64,000 bases of DNA from Diplodia intermedia (Eukaryota > Ascomycota > Dothideomycetes > Botryosphaeriales > Botryosphaeriaceae), in assembly GCA_021495925.1 (NCBI GenBank), contig JAKEKT010000113.1, positions 1 through 64,000 on the forward strand, read 5' to 3'. Below the pieces are notes generated by a model. That model was not told the origin of the DNA and did not search any database. It saw nothing but the letters and a program-made list of their open reading frames with translations. This document shows positions 24,167-34,666 of this stretch, piece after piece. How positions within the stretch are numbered: position 1 is the first letter of the stretch; every line of letters begins with the position of its first letter. A program made the translations under genes and the position numbers.

Positions 24167-25297
24167 TCAAACCTGTCCCTTCACCTGTTCCGATGCATGC
24201 AAGTAGCCCAGCACCCTCTCACAAAGATCCTTCCGGCACTCAGCCTGATCATCGTTACTCAGCGCGTGCGAGGCATTCGGTATGATGCCACTGTAGTCCT
24301 GATCCCAGATCTGCGCCTCGCCATTGTGATCGGCCGCATTCCTCCACCTCGCCATCAACTTCTCCGTATCGACCCAATCCGGCGTCGACTGATCCGCGCC
24401 GGAGATCATGACCATCAGCTTGTACCTCAACAGCCGCCGCTCCCTGACCATGCCAAACGTCGTCTTCAGGTGGTCGTCGCTCAGATCGGAGCTGAACATG
24501 TCGTCCTCGCGCGGCGCCGCCGGGCTCTCCGGGCTGACGAGGCTCAAGAACCTCCGCGCGCTGAGCGGCGTGTTCTGGTAGCCGATCGACGACGTCATGG
24601 CCAGCGGCAGCAGGAAATCGCACGTCTGGCTGCCCCGCGTGGCGTCCTTGGCCATGGCGACCAGCTCGTCGAAGACCTCCCTCGTCTGGCTCGGCGTCTT
24701 GCCCAGCCAGCCGTGGTGCAGCACCCAGTGCATAGCCTCGCGGTCCGACACGGGCGCCTGCATGATGGCGCCGTCGAGGGCCGGCCGTTGGACGTGGCGC
24801 AGGCTGGCGTCGAAGGCGTGGGTGCTGGTGTGCGGGTTCGGGCTCGAGAGGTAGTGCAGCACGTGCTGGCTGCCGGTCGAGTGGCCCATCAGCGCCAGCT
24901 TGCCCGGCGCGCCGTACTTGTCCGTCTTGTAGTCCCGGACGTAGTTGAGGCACTGCGCGATCTCGTCCGTGTCCCGGTCCAGGTGGCCCAGCCCCCACGC
25001 CTGGTGCGACGACGAAATGTTCAGCGAGAAGACGGACCATTCGGTCGGCTGCAGCGCCCGCACCAGGTCCGCCATGTACGACGTCGACCCCAGCCCCTCT
25101 CCCAGACCGCCGATGAAGACCAGGCTGTGGGGCTTGCGGGCGGTGTTGGTGGTGAACTCGAAGGTCACGAGACTCTCGGTCTGGACGCCACGGGAATCAG
25201 TTCAGGACGCGGTTGTTTGATGGGGTGCATGTAGCGCGCGTACGTAATGGTGGAGGATGCCGGGCAGACCGCCCTTGGGCCAGAACTTGGAATACAT
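24167..25297 (-). CDS. sidJ-like: SidJ-like siderophore esterase (DUF1749 alpha/beta hydrolase)
   Basis: Two exons, 25297-25244 and 25180-24167 (63-nt intron), 355 residues. The join gives GILHHY-TESLVTFEF, the usual DUF1749 start, followed by LVFIGGLGEGLGS. The nucleophile elbow is GHSTGS with Ser119. An acid probably lies in the SGADQSTPD loop and the catalytic His in IIPNASHALS. In Aspergillus fumigatus the DUF1749 protein SidJ hydrolyses fusarinine-type siderophores inside the cell to release iron; this member should do a similar job but could hydrolyse another ester. The ends are free of introns and lesions. Its neighbour on the same strand is a remnant of a siderophore transporter, which supports the iron link. 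Confidence 0.85.
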
Positions 25298-26025
25298 GTT
25301 TGGTGGAGTGCAGTTGGCGGAGGAAGGCGAAAACGAATGTTCCTGCGACGGCGGAAAGGGAGGGTTTTAACATCAAGCCAAACACGTCATCATGCACGAG
25401 CATCGCCCGCCCACATGCCGCGTGCGCGTTGATTTTCCGCAGATCCATGAACCCTTCTCCGACATCGTCTCGACACCGAAGGTTAAAAAGCGGCAAAAAA
25501 GGGGAAAAGCCGACAGGCCTGAGTTAAGATTATGGTTTCATTGATGCCGAGCCGTGGCGCGCTTCACTCACTTGTTTCGCTGAGCATGTTGTGGAGGCTT
25601 GGGAAGCGCTCAGAGTTTTCGGGTAGCCGGGCTCGGAGATGATCTGGATGCCGGTAGCTGCCGCTATCAGATCCGCTTTTAGCCTCGTATCCCGGACATT
25701 GCCGATATCTGATCCGCTAGCCGGGGTCCCATCGATGCGACGCTGCAGCACTTCGATGCCCCCGGGGTAAAAACCTTGCACGCCAAGGGAGACACAGGAG
25801 AGAGACGATGTGCCCGTCCCTTTTGCTGGCAGACGTGACAGTCTTCTCCAGAGGAGTGGAGCCGCGGATCGGACGAGTCAATACGATTTCGAGAACGTAA
25901 CGCCGAGCTCGCTTAGATGTCACCCCTGCTGTTCTACTCTACTGCTCTCTACACTCTCATTCTCTACTCTCCAACTTCTACAGCCCCCGGTCCATGCACA
26001 CTTTGCAGTCCCGCTCCGTCACCGC
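25298..26025. other. Intergenic region upstream of the esterase gene
   Basis: About 730 bases with no recognisable gene. A run of ctctact/ctctaca units near 25935-25975 is pyrimidine-rich low complexity. It should include the esterase promoter. Confidence 0.45.
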
Positions 26026-26566
26026 CTAGAACAGGACACCCTTGGTCTGTTGTTTGGCAATCTTCAAGTCCTTGACTAGGAACATCCAGCCGAGCGGAAG
26101 CGCCATGACGGCGGTGCCGGCGATTAGCATCTTGCTGTGGGCCTCGGTATAGGCAAGGTTGGTGGCGAGGCGGACCGGCGTGCCCATCTCATGGCTCAAC
26201 TGGACATCGAGTGAGTCGTAAAATTCCTGCCAGTCCGCCTTGGCCGACTCGGGCAGCAGACGCTTTAACGCCGCCGGCAACGTGTACGTCCAGATGACCC
26301 CGGCAATGCTGCTTCCGACCGCTCCTTCCATCTTGCCGAATACGTTCAGGATCACGAAGGCCGACGCCGCACTGTTGTCATCGGACACGGCCAGTACTGC
26401 AACCTGCTGCACGATGATCATGGTACCGCCGGAAAACGCAATGAACACCTGGCACATAATTTTGTAAGATGCTGCCAACATACCCGGCGATTTTGATCCT
26501 CAATCCGTACGCCATCTGAAGATAGGAGGTCCAGTAATCATTCCAGCAGTACCACGAGACACCCGC
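26026..26566 (-). pseudogene. Siderophore-iron MFS transporter, internally deleted remnant
   Basis: On the minus strand, 26481-26026 encodes about 150 residues matching the C-terminal end of MirB/Arn-type siderophore transporters: IMCQVFIAFSGGTMIIVQQ, then GAVGSSIAGVIWTYTLPAAL, then LPES and the terminal membrane helix. Immediately upstream (26554-26470), in another frame, lies SWYCWNDYWTSYLQMAYGL followed by IAGYVGS, which in intact family members comes about 60 residues earlier. The two pieces are therefore fused by a deletion that also shifts the frame, and the first half of the protein is missing. This is a dead gene next to the siderophore esterase. Confidence 0.82.
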
Positions 26567-26792
26567 TGAGGACCATTTAGGTGGCTAACATCTCCACGGG
26601 CAGGAATCGAACACACGAGGCGAGATGAGAATAGAGAGTAAGATAGATATTGTCGCTCTACTGGGTATCAATAACAGCTGGACCACTGCGGCTTCATAGC
26701 ATCTCCCGGCTCCCTACACCAGTCGCGGTAACGTTGGACCCATCTGGAGCTGCATGAGAATCAACGAAAACAAACCAGATCGGTGGGAGGGA

Positions 26793-28709
26793 CTAACCTT
26801 TCATGAGCACCTCTCCATTCTTCCCAAACAGCACCACCTTCTCCCCCTTCGCGAACTTCTCCATCTCGCCCAAGCTGGTCGCGCGCTCCAGAAGATGCTT
26901 GACATGGCCACCGCGACTCATGGCGGCCAGCGTGCTAGACTTCCACACGGGCGCCGAGTCGCCACACCTGCGCATCGTCAGGACCAGGAACACGGCGCCC
27001 ATGACGACGACGACGCAATTCAGGGCGATCCACGGCCACTGCACGCTGTAGTACGTCACCAGCCGCCCCGACTGGCCGAGCACCTGCGCGGCATCTCCCA
27101 CATCCGCGTCCGCCCGCAGCGCATTCGTCATGCTCGTCGCCAACGTCTCGAACGTCTCGTCCAGATCGTCGCTCTTCCAAAACGGCTGGATGGCGCTGGG
27201 CTGGTACTGGATCGTCGTGCTGTTCATGTACCAGCCGTTGATCTGGCCGTCGACGGTGCCGTTCGTCTCGTTGTACGCCTGCAGCTCGGCCTGGAACGCC
27301 GTCTTGAAGTACGCGCTGATGCCCGCGACGGCGTTCTGCGAGACGTTGAACCGCTCGCCGTTGGGCGCCTGCAGCACCAGGTCGCTGCGGCGCGCGCCCG
27401 AGAAGTACGGGTCGAAGTCGATGCTCGCCACCATCGTGTCATTGTACGCGTCCCACGCGGCGGGGAAGTCGACCGTCTGCCACGAGTCGGCGGCGCGCGT
27501 GGCGCCATCGACGACGGACGCGCGCTCGGCCAGCGAGCCGTTGCGCACGCGCGTCTCGTACGCGTTGACGCAGTAGTACAGCGCGCACTCGGTCGCGCGG
27601 ACGGGCATGTGCGGCCAGGCGGCGGTCGCGTTGGCGGCGTCCGGCCCCGTCTTGATGATGCCGGCGGCCCAGATGAGGGTGTCGAGGTCGGTCATGGCGT
27701 TCGTCGCGCTCGCGTTGCCGGTGCCGTACGTCGTCATGAACATGGCGCCGTAGTGGGGGCGCGCGCCCCACTGCCAGCCGTCGAGGTTGTCGAGGAAGAG
27801 CCCGTTGGGCAGCCGGTACGACGTGCCGTTGCCGGCCGCCGCCGCGTTGTTGTCCTCCATCAGCGGCCAGTACTGGCCGCCGCGGTCGGCGTGCTGCGTC
27901 AGCGACGACGTCAGGTCGGCGCATTTGCTGCACACGGAGAGGGATTGGTAGGACGGCCAGGTGCAGTTGCCCGTCGGGCAGTTGTACTTGAGCTGCTGGA
28001 CGGTGCTGTTGAGCGGTTGGCTCAGGCCGTAGAGGACGGCGGATTGCATCGAGAAGTCGGCGTCGGCTTTGGTGTTGGGGGTTGGTGGGTCCAGGGCTGG
28101 TGGTGGTCGTTAGCGTGCGGGGGACGCGGGAGAGCGTGGCTGTCTGGTTGCTTACAGGGATCCAACATGAGGGCCATCATGATCTGGTTTCCTTGCGAAT
28201 ACCGCTGCGCGCGGGCGACGGTCGTGTCGGTGTTGTTGGAGAAGACGAGCTCCTGCCGGTAGTGCACGAGCTGCTGGGCGAAGGGGTCGACGGCGAGAGC
28301 GATGATGGTGGTGATGGCTCCGATTCTCAACACTCCGCTGCGAGGGTCAGCGATGGCGGATTGATACAGTAGGAGTGAGTACTCACGCGCCCTTGCAGTG
28401 CCACAGCACCTTCAAGCTACCCAGCGGCCCGCGACTCGCCCAGTCGATCCGCTCAAAGTCCATCAGCGGCCGCATCTTGTCGCCGAAGAGAATCCATTTC
28501 CACTGGCTGATGGACTCGCTCAGCGCGAGCAGCACCGACGCCTTGCTGGCCGTGGACAGGATGGAGACGATTGTGTTGAGCGTGACGTTGTGCCAGTTGA
28601 AGATTGCCTTGCCGTCGGTGACGGCCAGCAGGACGGCCAGCGCTGCCAGAGAGGTGGCTGAAAATATTATCGCCAGCGTCTCCGGCAGCCACAGGCTTAG
28701 TGAGCGCAT
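26793..28709 (-). CDS. DUF3176 family membrane protein
   Basis: Three exons, 28709-28387, 28337-28156 and 28096-26793 (introns 49 and 59 nt), 602 residues. The N-terminal DUF3176 region has two membrane helices and the family motif order: LNTIVSILSTASKASVLL, then SQWKW, then RPLMDFERIDWASRGPLGS, then TIIALAVDPFAQQ. A long Asn-glycosylation-rich middle part with several Cys (CPTGNCTWP, CSKCADL) is probably exoplasmic. A further helix near the C-terminus (IALNCVVVVMGAVFLVL) precedes a short basic cytoplasmic tail. The function of the family is not known; it is common and often multicopy in filamentous ascomycetes. The gene looks intact. Confidence 0.9.
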
Positions 28710-30103
28710 GACTCTTTCGGACCTTTTATGGTCAAGATGAAGGTGTTCGGTGCAAGGGAGTGTTGAAGCAGTAAGACTCCCTCGACAGGGGAGTGGTACA
28801 TTTTAAGGGCCCTGGTGGATTGAGGCTGGGTCGGGGCTGAAATCGTGGGGGCCAGACCTAGTCTATTTAGTTGGTGCAGCTGCGCCCATAGGCTGCCAGG
28901 CGGTGAAGGTTCCTGCGCCGGGTGACCCAAGCCTGCATGTTGGGCCGGCCTTTGATTGGTCGACCTTGGCCTTGGCTACGGTTTAAGACAGCTTGAACAC
29001 CAAGTCTATTTTTGTAGCTGTTGACGGAGCATCGCACGGGCCATCGTCTACTAGCTTCCAACCCAAAGGCCTTAAGCCCACCCGCCTCAGCTTATAGCCA
29101 TGTTGCACCACATGCGTATAGACGATCAAATCCAGTATTCGGACGGCAGTTGCACTCTTAACTACAGACACTGCATCCAGAGCTTGGATTCAACCACCTG
29201 TGCAGCAAGAGTGGTAGCATCATCGGGGCAGAGCTTCGAGGGCTCAAATCTTCTGTCCTCTACTATAAAGGCTAGCAATTTCTCATATCGTGTTGCCTAT
29301 GTTCCTCTGCTTAAACTTCCACTTTGCATACACATCGTGCCAGAGTGATTGACGCCTTCGCTAGAATTAAGGCCAGCCTTAACACTAAGACAATACTTCA
29401 AGATCTCAACGACGAAAAACAAATCTACTTGGTGGTCGTTCGTGGGTGAGATTGAGTCCAAGCATGGCTACGACAAATTGCATTCTAGAGGTGTAGTTCT
29501 ATAACGTCTACAGTATCCTCCCTAACGGCATTAGACCACCATATTCTGTTAATTGGTCTTTGCCTGCCAAGAATGTGGTCAAGGGTAGGCGAATGATCTT
29601 CACGTCAGTGACAGGGATCCCACCAAAGCGTGAAGCTCCACTGTGCCACTGACAAAGTGAACCCAGTGCCATGGTTGTACCCCACAAAGATGGCGTCAGC
29701 CCGATTCTTAAGAAGTGGGCCTACTATACGTTGTCTACAGTGCTGTTTAGCGCTTACCTGTTACGTCCGACCGACGGCAATTTACCAAATGGGTGGTTTC
29801 GATGCTATATCAAAGGGCAGCTACTTGTACAGCGCTTCCGGAATGTAATAATGCTCCGGCACTGGCTTTTACACTGTTGCAAAGCAGTAACACTACGTCT
29901 CAAAGCTCGAAGGCTGTCTTGCAGCGCATTCCAAGTACCACAGCCTACAGTTGCCGATTCTTCAGCCAATTTGTAAGCATACTGTAACATGCAGACGGCA
30001 TTCTTTGGGTATCCATTCATTTATTCGACAATAGTGATCATATAATGTATACGTAAAGAGCGCAGCATAGATTACAACACGATGAAAGATTTCCGCCCAC
30101 ATT
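28710..30103. other. Gene-free interval
   Basis: About 1.4 kb. Base composition falls slightly toward AT around 29100-30060, and only short frames on both strands are open. Nothing recognisable was found; it may contain an old decayed insertion. Confidence 0.45.
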
Positions 30104-31206
30104 TTACACCTTGTCCTGGTACGAGCCCTGCATCTTCTCCAGCAGCAGCTTGAAAATGGTGTCCTCGTCCAACCTGTCGGAGCCGACGATTTCCCTCGCG
30201 GCGGGCTGCAGGACGGCTTCTTCGACCTCATACAGCTTGCTCTCGGCCGAGTAGATGGCCTGGCCGTTCCTCGATTTGTCCGTCATCAGCATCGCCACCG
30301 ACCGCGCAACCACTTCCGGCGGCTGCGTCTTGGCTCCCACGGACTCGACGACCGACGCCGGCACCATTCCGGTGTCGGTCCAGGCGGGGTTGACGATGTT
30401 GAGCCGGACGGGAAGGCCCGCGTATTGGATGTTTGGGAGCATGCCGCGCAGGGTTCCGAGGACGCCGTGTTTCGAGATAGCTACACAAGCAGGTCAGTCC
30501 TGCTCTAAGGTTGAAGGCATGGAGAAAACAGGTGAGGTTGCCAGTTCCAACTGTCATCTTGCTCTCTCTCTCTTCCACGCGGGAAACTTACCGTAGTCAG
30601 CAGCGCGCATCCTTTGGAAGGCTACGAAATCGTCGGGTATCAGCAAAGTTCCTAATTTTCATCAGGCTTCTCTTTGCTTACCAGTGGAAGACGAAGTCAG
30701 CACAATACTGCCACCACCCTGCTGCCTCTCGGGCTTCATGTAGTGCAGGGCCAGAGTTGCCGTGTTGATGGTGCCGCGCAGGTTGATGTCGATGACCTGG
30801 TGCGAGGGCTCCAGCAGGTCGCCGTTCGCGTCGAGGTTTTCCTCCAGGTAGTTTGTGCGCGTGGAGATGCCGGCGTTGGCGAAGACGTGGTCAATGCGGC
30901 CGTGCTGCTGCTTGGCCTTCTTGAACAGCGCCAGCAGATCCGCCCAGCTGGTCGTGTCCGTCTTCTGGAACGTCAGCTGCTCCGTCGCCGGCAGCGGCAT
31001 CTCGTTGATGTCGCCCGCCACGACAATGGCGCCCAGCGACAGCAGCAGCTTGACCGTCGCGAGGCCGATGCCAGATGAGCTGCCTGTGAGTTGGTGAGCG
31101 GGCGCAATCTAACGCAGAGATTTCGAGTGTTCGCACCTGTGACCAGCACGACCTGGCCCTTGAGGGCCGCGAAGCTCGCCTCGTCGACAGTGATTTCCGG
31201 CAGCAT
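30104..31206 (-). CDS. Short-chain dehydrogenase/reductase (SDR)
   Basis: Four exons, 31206-31137, 31083-30682, 30621-30592 (only 30 nt) and 30480-30104 (introns 53, 60 and 111 nt), 292 residues. The Rossmann start is VVLVTGSSSGIG (TGxxxGIG, residues 23-30), with an acidic VVAGD after beta-2 that suggests NAD preference. NAG appears as VFANAGI, the catalytic Ser is in IVLTSSSTG, and the YxxxK pair is Tyr167 and Lys171 (DYAISKHG), the tyrosine coming from the mini-exon. VRLNIVNPAWTDTGM is the usual substrate-loop entry. It is a classical SDR related to 15-hydroxyprostaglandin dehydrogenase-like fungal enzymes, oxidising or reducing a small alcohol or ketone. An upstream in-frame ATG at 31251 is possible but less like relatives. 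Confidence 0.92.
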
Positions 31207-32179
31207 GTTTGAGGCAGATGTCGAACAGTACGAAGAGAATGAGGACGGCAACGGTCAGGTCGGCGGCAGAGTAAATAATGAAGGCGCCCGCGGTGCGTCG
31301 GAGCGCCCCACTTTGCCCTTGCCCTTAGTGTTGTATGGGACGCGACATGCAGCATCCTCTTGCGGAATAGGTTGACAGTTACAGGTGCCGCTGCCGATGC
31401 CGCAACGGAACGGACCGACTAGGTTAGCGTGGCACCCCACATTGCAGACTCCGATGCGATCCAGCCCAAGCCATTTGGCCCCCGTGGCGTCCCTTGCGCT
31501 CCTGATTCTACTCGAACCACTGCTCCACGGAAAAGCCCGCTGTCACTAACCGCTTCTTCAGGAACTAACCGCTTCTCCAAAATTGAAGACGGCTGATTGG
31601 GCACTCAGCCTTCCTTCGTACTGTGCTATTACCTAGCCGTTGGAGCGCCGGATCTATTGCATGGCGCTCCCGCCACAGATCCGTCAACACGCGCGCCACA
31701 TGGTCCATACTCTTTCCACCACTGCTCCTCTACTTGCGCCTTTATATCAGTATACGCTCGACACCGTATAACGTCCGGAGTAGCAGCACTCTTGATCCAT
31801 CCAGCTCTCTGAGAGCTTGGTCGAATTCAGTTCGAGTCTCTGCGACCACCCTCACTTCAACAGCCCCCAAGTCCGCAAATCATACGTGCTTTACAAATTT
31901 TCCGATCCCTCTCCCCTGACCACCGCCGCCCCATTCCTTCATATGCAAGCTCTCGATACCCCGTCGAACGATGACAAAAACGTGACATGTGAAACCAGAG
32001 AGAAAGAACCAAAAGATCGTCAAGGCCACCGCAGCCGTATTGGCGCATGAAGACGCGACTAGCCCAGGATCGTCTCATTCCCTGTTTGACCATGGGCAGG
32101 CCCATCTTGACAGCCGATTTAGTTCTCCCTCGGCCTCGCATGCTCCCACTGTAGCTCTATTTCCAAACAGACGCCCATC
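31207..32179. other. Divergent intergenic region SDR / 7TM receptor
   Basis: The SDR (minus) and the receptor gene (plus) point away from each other across about 970 bases, so this interval should hold both promoters. No gene or clear TATA was recognised. Confidence 0.5.
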
Positions 32180-33522
32180 ATGGCCTCTAGTACCACGTCG
32201 TTGGTCGCCATCCCAACCGCCCCTGGCCAAGCGCTGTTGGACTTGATTATCGTTCTGCTCGTTCTGACATGGGTCACTGTCATCGCCCGTACCCTTACTC
32301 GGTACAAGATCAACGCGTTAGGCCTCGATGACTGGCTCATGCTTGTCGGCCTTGTAAGTGGACCTACTCGCACCACAGGGTCCGCGACAGCTGACGAGAT
32401 TTCCAACGTCAGGTCTTCTTCACCATCACTTGCTCATTGGTCATTCTATCCGTATACCATGGCGCCGGTGCTCATGCCGCCCAGCTTACTGCGTACGACA
32501 ACATGACTGGTAGCATGGTAAGCGCTCTTCAAGACCACCAAGCCCCTCCCCTCGTAGCTAACAGACACCGCAGTGGTTCGTCCACGCGCAGCTCATCTAC
32601 TGCGTGACCACCATCCCCATCAAATGCAGCATCTGCGTCTCCCTGAGGCGCGTCGCGACGAAGCCGGGCTACAAACACGCGCTGCACGCCATCACGGGAC
32701 TCACCGTCGGCTCCTGCATCATCTTCGAGACGGTCATCCCGACCTACTGCCGGCCGTTCGCGGCCAGCTGGGGCGGCGGCGCGCCCACGACCAAACACCA
32801 ACATCGCCTACTTCTACCCGGCCGAGTGCATCCTGACGGACTGGGCGCTGGCGGTGCCGTGTTGCCGGCCTTCGTGCTGCACGACGTGCGGCTGAAGCGC
32901 CGCGTCAAGGTCTCGGTGTGCGTCATCTTGGCCATGGGCGGGTTGTGAGTCCCACGAACAACCTACCCCCCTCCCCTCAAAGTCTAAAAATTGACTTCCC
33001 TGCTGACCCGGAAACAGCGCCAGCACCGCCACCATCGTGCGCCGACGCTACCTCGTCCTCTACAACGACCCCGTCGAGTTCCTCTACGGCGTCGCGCCCG
33101 TCGCCGTGTGGTCGCTCGTCGAGGAGGGCGTCGGCGTCGTCGCCGGCTCGCTCGCCGCGCTGCGCCCGCTGTTCGGGTACATCCCGTTCCTGCGCAGCAG
33201 CAGCAGCTCGAGGGCCGGCGGCGGCAGCAGCACGACGGGCGGTGGTGTCGGCGGCGGTGGCTTCAAGTCTCGCTTCTCCGGCCGGAGCCGCGGCGCGCAC
33301 CGCAAAGGGTCGGTGAAGATGCAGAATATCACAGGCTGCTCGTCGACGGTGGCGGGTGCGTACGATCCGGGGCACTTGATCGGCAGGGACGCGTATGGGG
33401 ATGGCGATTGCCAGAAGAACGTTCTGAAAGAGACGGATGTGATGGTTGTTGTGACGACCGATCTTGAGGCTGGCCAGCAGGGGAAGGATGCTGGTTTTGG
33501 CAGCGGCAGACAGTTCTGTTGA
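32180..33522 (+). CDS. Rhodopsin-like 7TM (Pth11-type) integral membrane protein with scrambled segment
   Basis: Four exons, 32180-32353, 32413-32517, 32574-32944 and 33018-33522 (introns 59, 56 and 73 nt), 384 residues. Exon 1 gives the first helix and the family signature LGLDDWLML; then come a VYHGAGAH loop, WFVHAQLIYCVTTIPIKCSI, a CRPFAASW extracellular loop and LPAFVLHDVRLKRRVKVSV. The C-terminal tail is Ser/Gly-rich and cytoplasmic. Between about 32796 and 32862 the reading frame of the gene gives a Gly/Arg-rich stretch, while the +1 frame gives the expected NIAYFYPAECILTDWALAV. Two compensating indels therefore disturb one helix. Such proteins are putative fungal receptors. The gene could still make a full-length but altered protein. 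Confidence 0.82.
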
Positions 33523-34666
33523 TGGAGCGAACATATATACCGACGAGGCTGCGTTTTATACCAGCGAAAGTGGCGTTTTGCAAGAGGCGTTTCACATCGT
33601 TTTAACCTTTTCCAAGCACATGCTGTTCCCATCCACCCGGTTCTTACCCGGCTGGACCTGACAATGTATGTAATATAACTTGATTCAACAAGTCGAACCA
33701 GGGTTTTCGTCGAATCAAGTGTTGCGCATCGTGAAAGAGGAAGTACCCGCAGAGGGAGTTTGAGGCCGAGGCTGAGGCTGAGGGGAAGTGCTTGGCCGAG
33801 GTGCCGAATGAGTGCGGGGTGGGGCTGTTGCGGGATGGGTAGATGAGCTTGGAGGACAGTGTTATCAAGACGGCGGAACTTCTTCCGAAAATGAGTGCAG
33901 CCTGGTGCGTCATGCAGGCCCTTGCCAGAGGTCGTGTCTGGCTCGGTTTCAAGGCAAGGCTGAAGTATCCGCGCATTACCGAAGCTTACTTTGCCACTCT
34001 ACTATGCTGTCATTCTCGGATGTTTGCGAAGTGTTGCTCATGGCCGTCCGCAAGCGCCCCACCCGCTGATCGGCAGTAACCGCCAAACGTCCACTGTCAG
34101 CGCAGCACAAGCGAAGATTGTTTCACCATGATCCATCAATTCAGTATCCAGACATGTAAACGTTGCATGGAATGTGTGTGACCAGTCTCGAGTTCCTATG
34201 GTGGGTGGGTACGTGGGTACCCGGAACAGTGCTGCGTCTAATGCTGCACTGCGTATTAGAAAGCACTGCGCATAAATTGCTTGCCCACCACATGCGTCGA
34301 CTGATCGGCGGTGTTGGTCGCAAAGTTGCCTGATCGGGTTAAGTGTCCGAGGGTGCGTGACGAGCCGACGCCTTCTCCTCACGCCAAGTCGTCTAGAGCA
34401 AAAGATGCACGTCGCATGCTAAGTGATGTCGATATTGACTGATCTGTTGCTGCATCCGCTTCCCAGTCATCATGACAGGCGCTGGGATGCCGGGACACTG
34501 CATCCAACCACTGCCTGCCATGGTCCGCCACTCTTGGGTATGCAATCAGTCTCTCTTGACTGGCTCTCCATCGTGTCGGGTAGACACCAGGGTTTATATA
34601 GCACGAATCGTTCCCAAGCTGGAGATTGCCTCCATACCCACATCATCACTCTTCGCTGCGTTCAGA
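33523..34666. other. Intergenic region and promoter of the second P450
   Basis: About 1.1 kb without a recognisable gene. A short gaggct repeat (gaggccgaggctgaggctgag) is at 33761-33781. The right end carries a good TATA box (separate entry). Confidence 0.5.
34593..34600 (+). promoter_or_regulatory. TATA box of the second P450 gene
   Basis: ggtttatatagcac places TTATATA about 70 bases upstream of the ATG at 34667, a convincing core promoter position. Confidence 0.6.

Noticed and set aside
24197..25234. Long plus-strand frame over the SidJ-like esterase
   Set aside because: Arg/His/Ala/Val-rich antisense shadow of a GC-rich gene; the minus strand has the GHSTGS motif and spliced start.
26585..26680. 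Possible tRNA on the minus strand (gttcgattcctgcccg T-loop-like word)
   Set aside because: The bases flanking the loop do not form a five-pair T stem and no matching acceptor or D arm was found.
26754..28262. 502-codon plus-strand frame antisense to the DUF3176 gene
   Set aside because: Repetitive Arg/Gly/Val composition; the minus strand has a family-matched spliced protein.
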